Source: Hypholoma sublateritium FD-334 SS-4 (lineage: Eukaryota; Basidiomycota; Agaricomycetes; Agaricales; Strophariaceae). Taken from it: a stretch of 45,205 nt of DNA. The notes beneath the pieces are model-generated. The model ran no database searches. It was not told the origin of the DNA and saw only the letters and a list, made by a program, of their open reading frames with translations. This document shows, piece by piece, positions 43,492-45,205 of the stretch (position 1 is the first letter of the stretch; each line of letters opens with the position of its first letter). A program made the translations under genes and the position numbers. Where the stretch lies: NCBI GenBank assembly GCA_000827495.1, contig KN817673.1:23944-69148 (forward strand), given 5' to 3'.

Positions 43492-44440
43492 TACGTAGAG
43501 AAACAAAATTCTGGCATAGGCCTGCAAGAGTCAAAAAATCTGGCGGTAAAGGCCAAAGTCATAGCAAGATTGTAGATATAACAAAGCATGTAGACAAACA
43601 GAACTGTGGTAGCAGCCTGCAAAAGTTGAGAAAGTAAGTGGTAATGCCCTAAGTTATGGAAGGACTGTAGATATACTCAAGCATGTAGAAAGACAGATTT
43701 ATGGGGGTGGATTTCAGGAGCCAAAAAATCAGAAGGTAATGGCCAAAGTCCAAGCAAGATTATTGATGTAACCAGGCATATAGACAAATAAAATTCTGGC
43801 AGAGGTCTGCAGGAGCCAAAAAACCTGATGGTAAAGGCCAAAGCTATAGCAAGACTGCAGATATAACCAAGCATGTAGACAAACAGAACTGTTGTGGCAG
43901 CCTGCAAAAGTTGAGAAAGTATGTGGTAATGCCCTAAGTTATGGAAGGACTGTAGATATACTCAAGCATGTAGAAAGACAGATTTCTGGAGTGACATGCA
44001 AGAGCCAAAAAATCAGATAATAATGGCCAAAGTTTAAGCAAGATTATTGATGTAACCAGGCATATAGACAAATAAAATTCTGGCAGAGGTCTGCAGGAGC
44101 CAAAAAACCTGATGGTAAAGGCCAAAGCCATAGCAAGACTGCAGATATAACCAGACATGTAGAGAGACAGAACTGTGGTGGCAGCCTGCAAAAGTTGAGA
44201 AAGTAGGTGGCAATGCCCAAAGTCAAGGAAAGACTGTAGATCTACTCAAGCATGTAGAAAGACAGATTTCTGAGGTGGCATGCAAGAGCCAAAAAATCAG
44301 ATAATAATGGCCAAAGTCCAAGCAAGATTGTAGATATAACCAGGTATGTAGACCAGAAAAGTTCTGGTAGCAGCATGCAAGATCTAAAAAATTAGAATGT
44401 CATGGCCAAAGTTATAGAAAGATTGCAGATATGATAAGTC
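43492..44440. repeat. 95-base tandem satellite with a 285-base (three-monomer) higher-order repeat
   Basis: Ten monomers begin at 43492, 43587, 43682, 43777, 43872, 43967, 44061, 44156, 44251 and 44345, each marked by a (c/t)a(t/c)(g/a)tag(a) motif and a later (a/t)ggccaaag or atgcccaaag motif. Every third monomer is more alike than neighbours: type 1 (cagaactgt then cagcctgcaaaagttgag) at 43587, 43872 and 44156; type 2 (gaaagacagattt) at 43682, 43967 and 44251; type 3 (ataaaattctggcagagg) at 43777 and 44061. This gives a period of 284-285. Minus-strand ORFs starting MQAATTVL at 43622, 43907 and 44191 are a by-product of the repeat. Confidence 0.9.
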
Positions 44441-44618
44441 TAATTCTACTATCCATTTAACCGCAAATCTGATGCAAAATCATCAACTTGTGAACAATAT
44501 GTAAAAGCTCCTTTTGTATCATGCCTTGCAAAGCATTGTGACCTTATATAGCTGGTGCTGTATATATAGCCCTGTCAAGGGCATATATTAATAGATAATC
44601 CTCTCCTTGTTTTGCTGA
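44441..44618. other. AT-rich junction with a hairpin-forming palindrome
   Basis: Between the satellite and the integrase frame lies an AT-rich stretch. At about 44562-44586, tatatagccct and agggcatata form an inverted repeat around a short loop. It could be promoter-like or the residue of a retrotransposon edge; nothing decides between them. Confidence 0.35.
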
Positions 44619-45205
44619 TGGGTGGAAATAGTCACCGACAATGGACCTCCTTTTGTAAAAGCAGTTAAATGGCTAGCAGAGAAATATGGTATTCGGGGTA
44701 TTCGTATCTCACCCTATAATTCCCGGGCTAATGGTTCTATTGAACGCCCACACTGGGATCTGCGCCAAATGCTATACAAAGCGACAGGCGGCGCCATTAC
44801 TAAGTGGTTCTGGTTCCTGCACCACGTAGTATGGGCAGACCGGGTGTCTGTGCGGAAGCGGCTTGGTCAGTCTCCCTTCTTCATGGTCACCGCGGCCCAC
44901 CCAACTATCCCGTTGGACATCGTGGAGGCCACCTGGCTGGTAAAACTACCCGGCAGAGTGTTGACTGACGAGGAGGTGATTGGTTTCCGGGCTCAGGCGC
45001 TGGCAAAACACGCCGCGCTTATAGATGCGATGCGCGCTCGCGTCAGCAAAGCAAAAATTGCCCGCTTGTTGAAATATGAGAAGGATAACAAGGCCGTTAT
45101 CCGGGACTTTGATTTTAAACCGGGTGATCTGGTCTTAGTACGAAATACGGGCATAGAATCTAGTCTGGACAAGAAAATGAAGCCGCGCTACGTCGGCCCC
45201 GTTGT
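44619..45205 (+). mobile_element. Ty3/gypsy retrotransposon integrase, 3' part of pol, running off the window
   Basis: An open frame without an initiator runs from just after a TGA (44616-44618) to the window end, about 195 codons. It begins with VTDNGPPFVKAVKWLAEKYG and contains ISPYNSRANGSIERPHWDLR, the second Asp (codon 44637-44639) and the Glu (codon 44742-44744) of an integrase D,D,E triad, with 34 residues between them. The C-terminal part (KPGDLVLVRNTG; KMKPRYVGPV) is the GPF/GPY-like module of chromovirus/gypsy integrases, which places the insert downstream of the catalytic core. The first Asp and the zinc-binding HHCC domain are absent, and the frame is blocked upstream, so the left side is truncated or enters through an intron. 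Reverse transcriptase and LTRs are not in the window. Confidence 0.88.

Noticed and set aside
43413..44191. Three hydrophobic minus-strand ORFs with identical MQAATTVL starts
   Set aside because: They are spaced by the 285-base repeat period and are by-products of the satellite, not a gene family.
43492..44440. Possible CRISPR-like array
   Set aside because: Monomers are contiguous 95-base repeats with no unique spacers, and the host is a fungus.

Overview
The window looks like part of an Agaricomycete (mushroom-forming basidiomycete) genome. Most genes are cut by many GT-AG introns of about 45-70 bases. Several protein families restricted to this group are present (DUF6698, an F-box/LRR protein, a Plavaka transposase, a TET/JBP-like dioxygenase with a basidiomycete N-terminal region). 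There are no bacterial features, no tRNA or rRNA genes and no CRISPR array. Isolated N bases occur only in the first 11 kb.

Layout. 0.9-2.8 kb: the N-terminal three quarters of a succinate-semialdehyde dehydrogenase (SSADH) on the minus strand; its missing C-terminal part lies at 22.28-22.59 kb on the plus strand, so the gene appears split by an inversion of about 21 kb. 3.4-4.8 kb: F-box gene with a frameshift. 4.96-6.2 kb: mitochondrial GatB/PET112, truncated. 7.1-7.7 kb: remnant of an Agaricomycete hypothetical family. 9.4-12.5 kb: SF3B1 with a stop codon, a frame-breaking deletion and no C-terminus. 12.8-16.1 kb: an apparently intact 12-exon 2-oxoglutarate/Fe(II) dioxygenase of 894 residues. 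17.1-19.1 kb: decayed RPB1. 19.3-21.2 kb: an orphan ORF, a condensin-like fragment and another orphan. 22.75-24.03 kb: a fumarylacetoacetate-hydrolase (FAH) family gene intact except for two TGA codons where arginine is expected. 24.4-25.1 kb: Cdc14/SIN-like remnant. 25-29 kb: unrecognised split genes. 29.8-30.9 kb: two tandem decayed pieces of dynein heavy chain, with a third at 40.0-40.3 kb. 31.4-32.9 kb: an intact coiled-coil orphan. 33.3-37.7 kb: a complete nine-exon Plavaka transposase (1299 residues). 41.8-43.3 kb: an intact seven-exon DUF6698 gene. 43.5-44.4 kb: a 95-base satellite with a trimeric higher-order repeat. 44.6 kb to the edge: the 3' part of a Ty3/gypsy integrase.

Reading. 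The window mixes a few clean genes (dioxygenase, Plavaka, coiled-coil orphan, DUF6698) with fragments of housekeeping genes that are normally single copy (SF3B1, RPB1, GatB, dynein, condensin, Cdc14). GatB and SF3B1 keep introns, so they were moved or broken as DNA and not by retrotransposition. Transposon-driven rearrangement in a repeat-rich island is the simplest explanation; assembly mis-joins remain possible. All splice models and family calls come from reading the sequence by eye; no database search was run.
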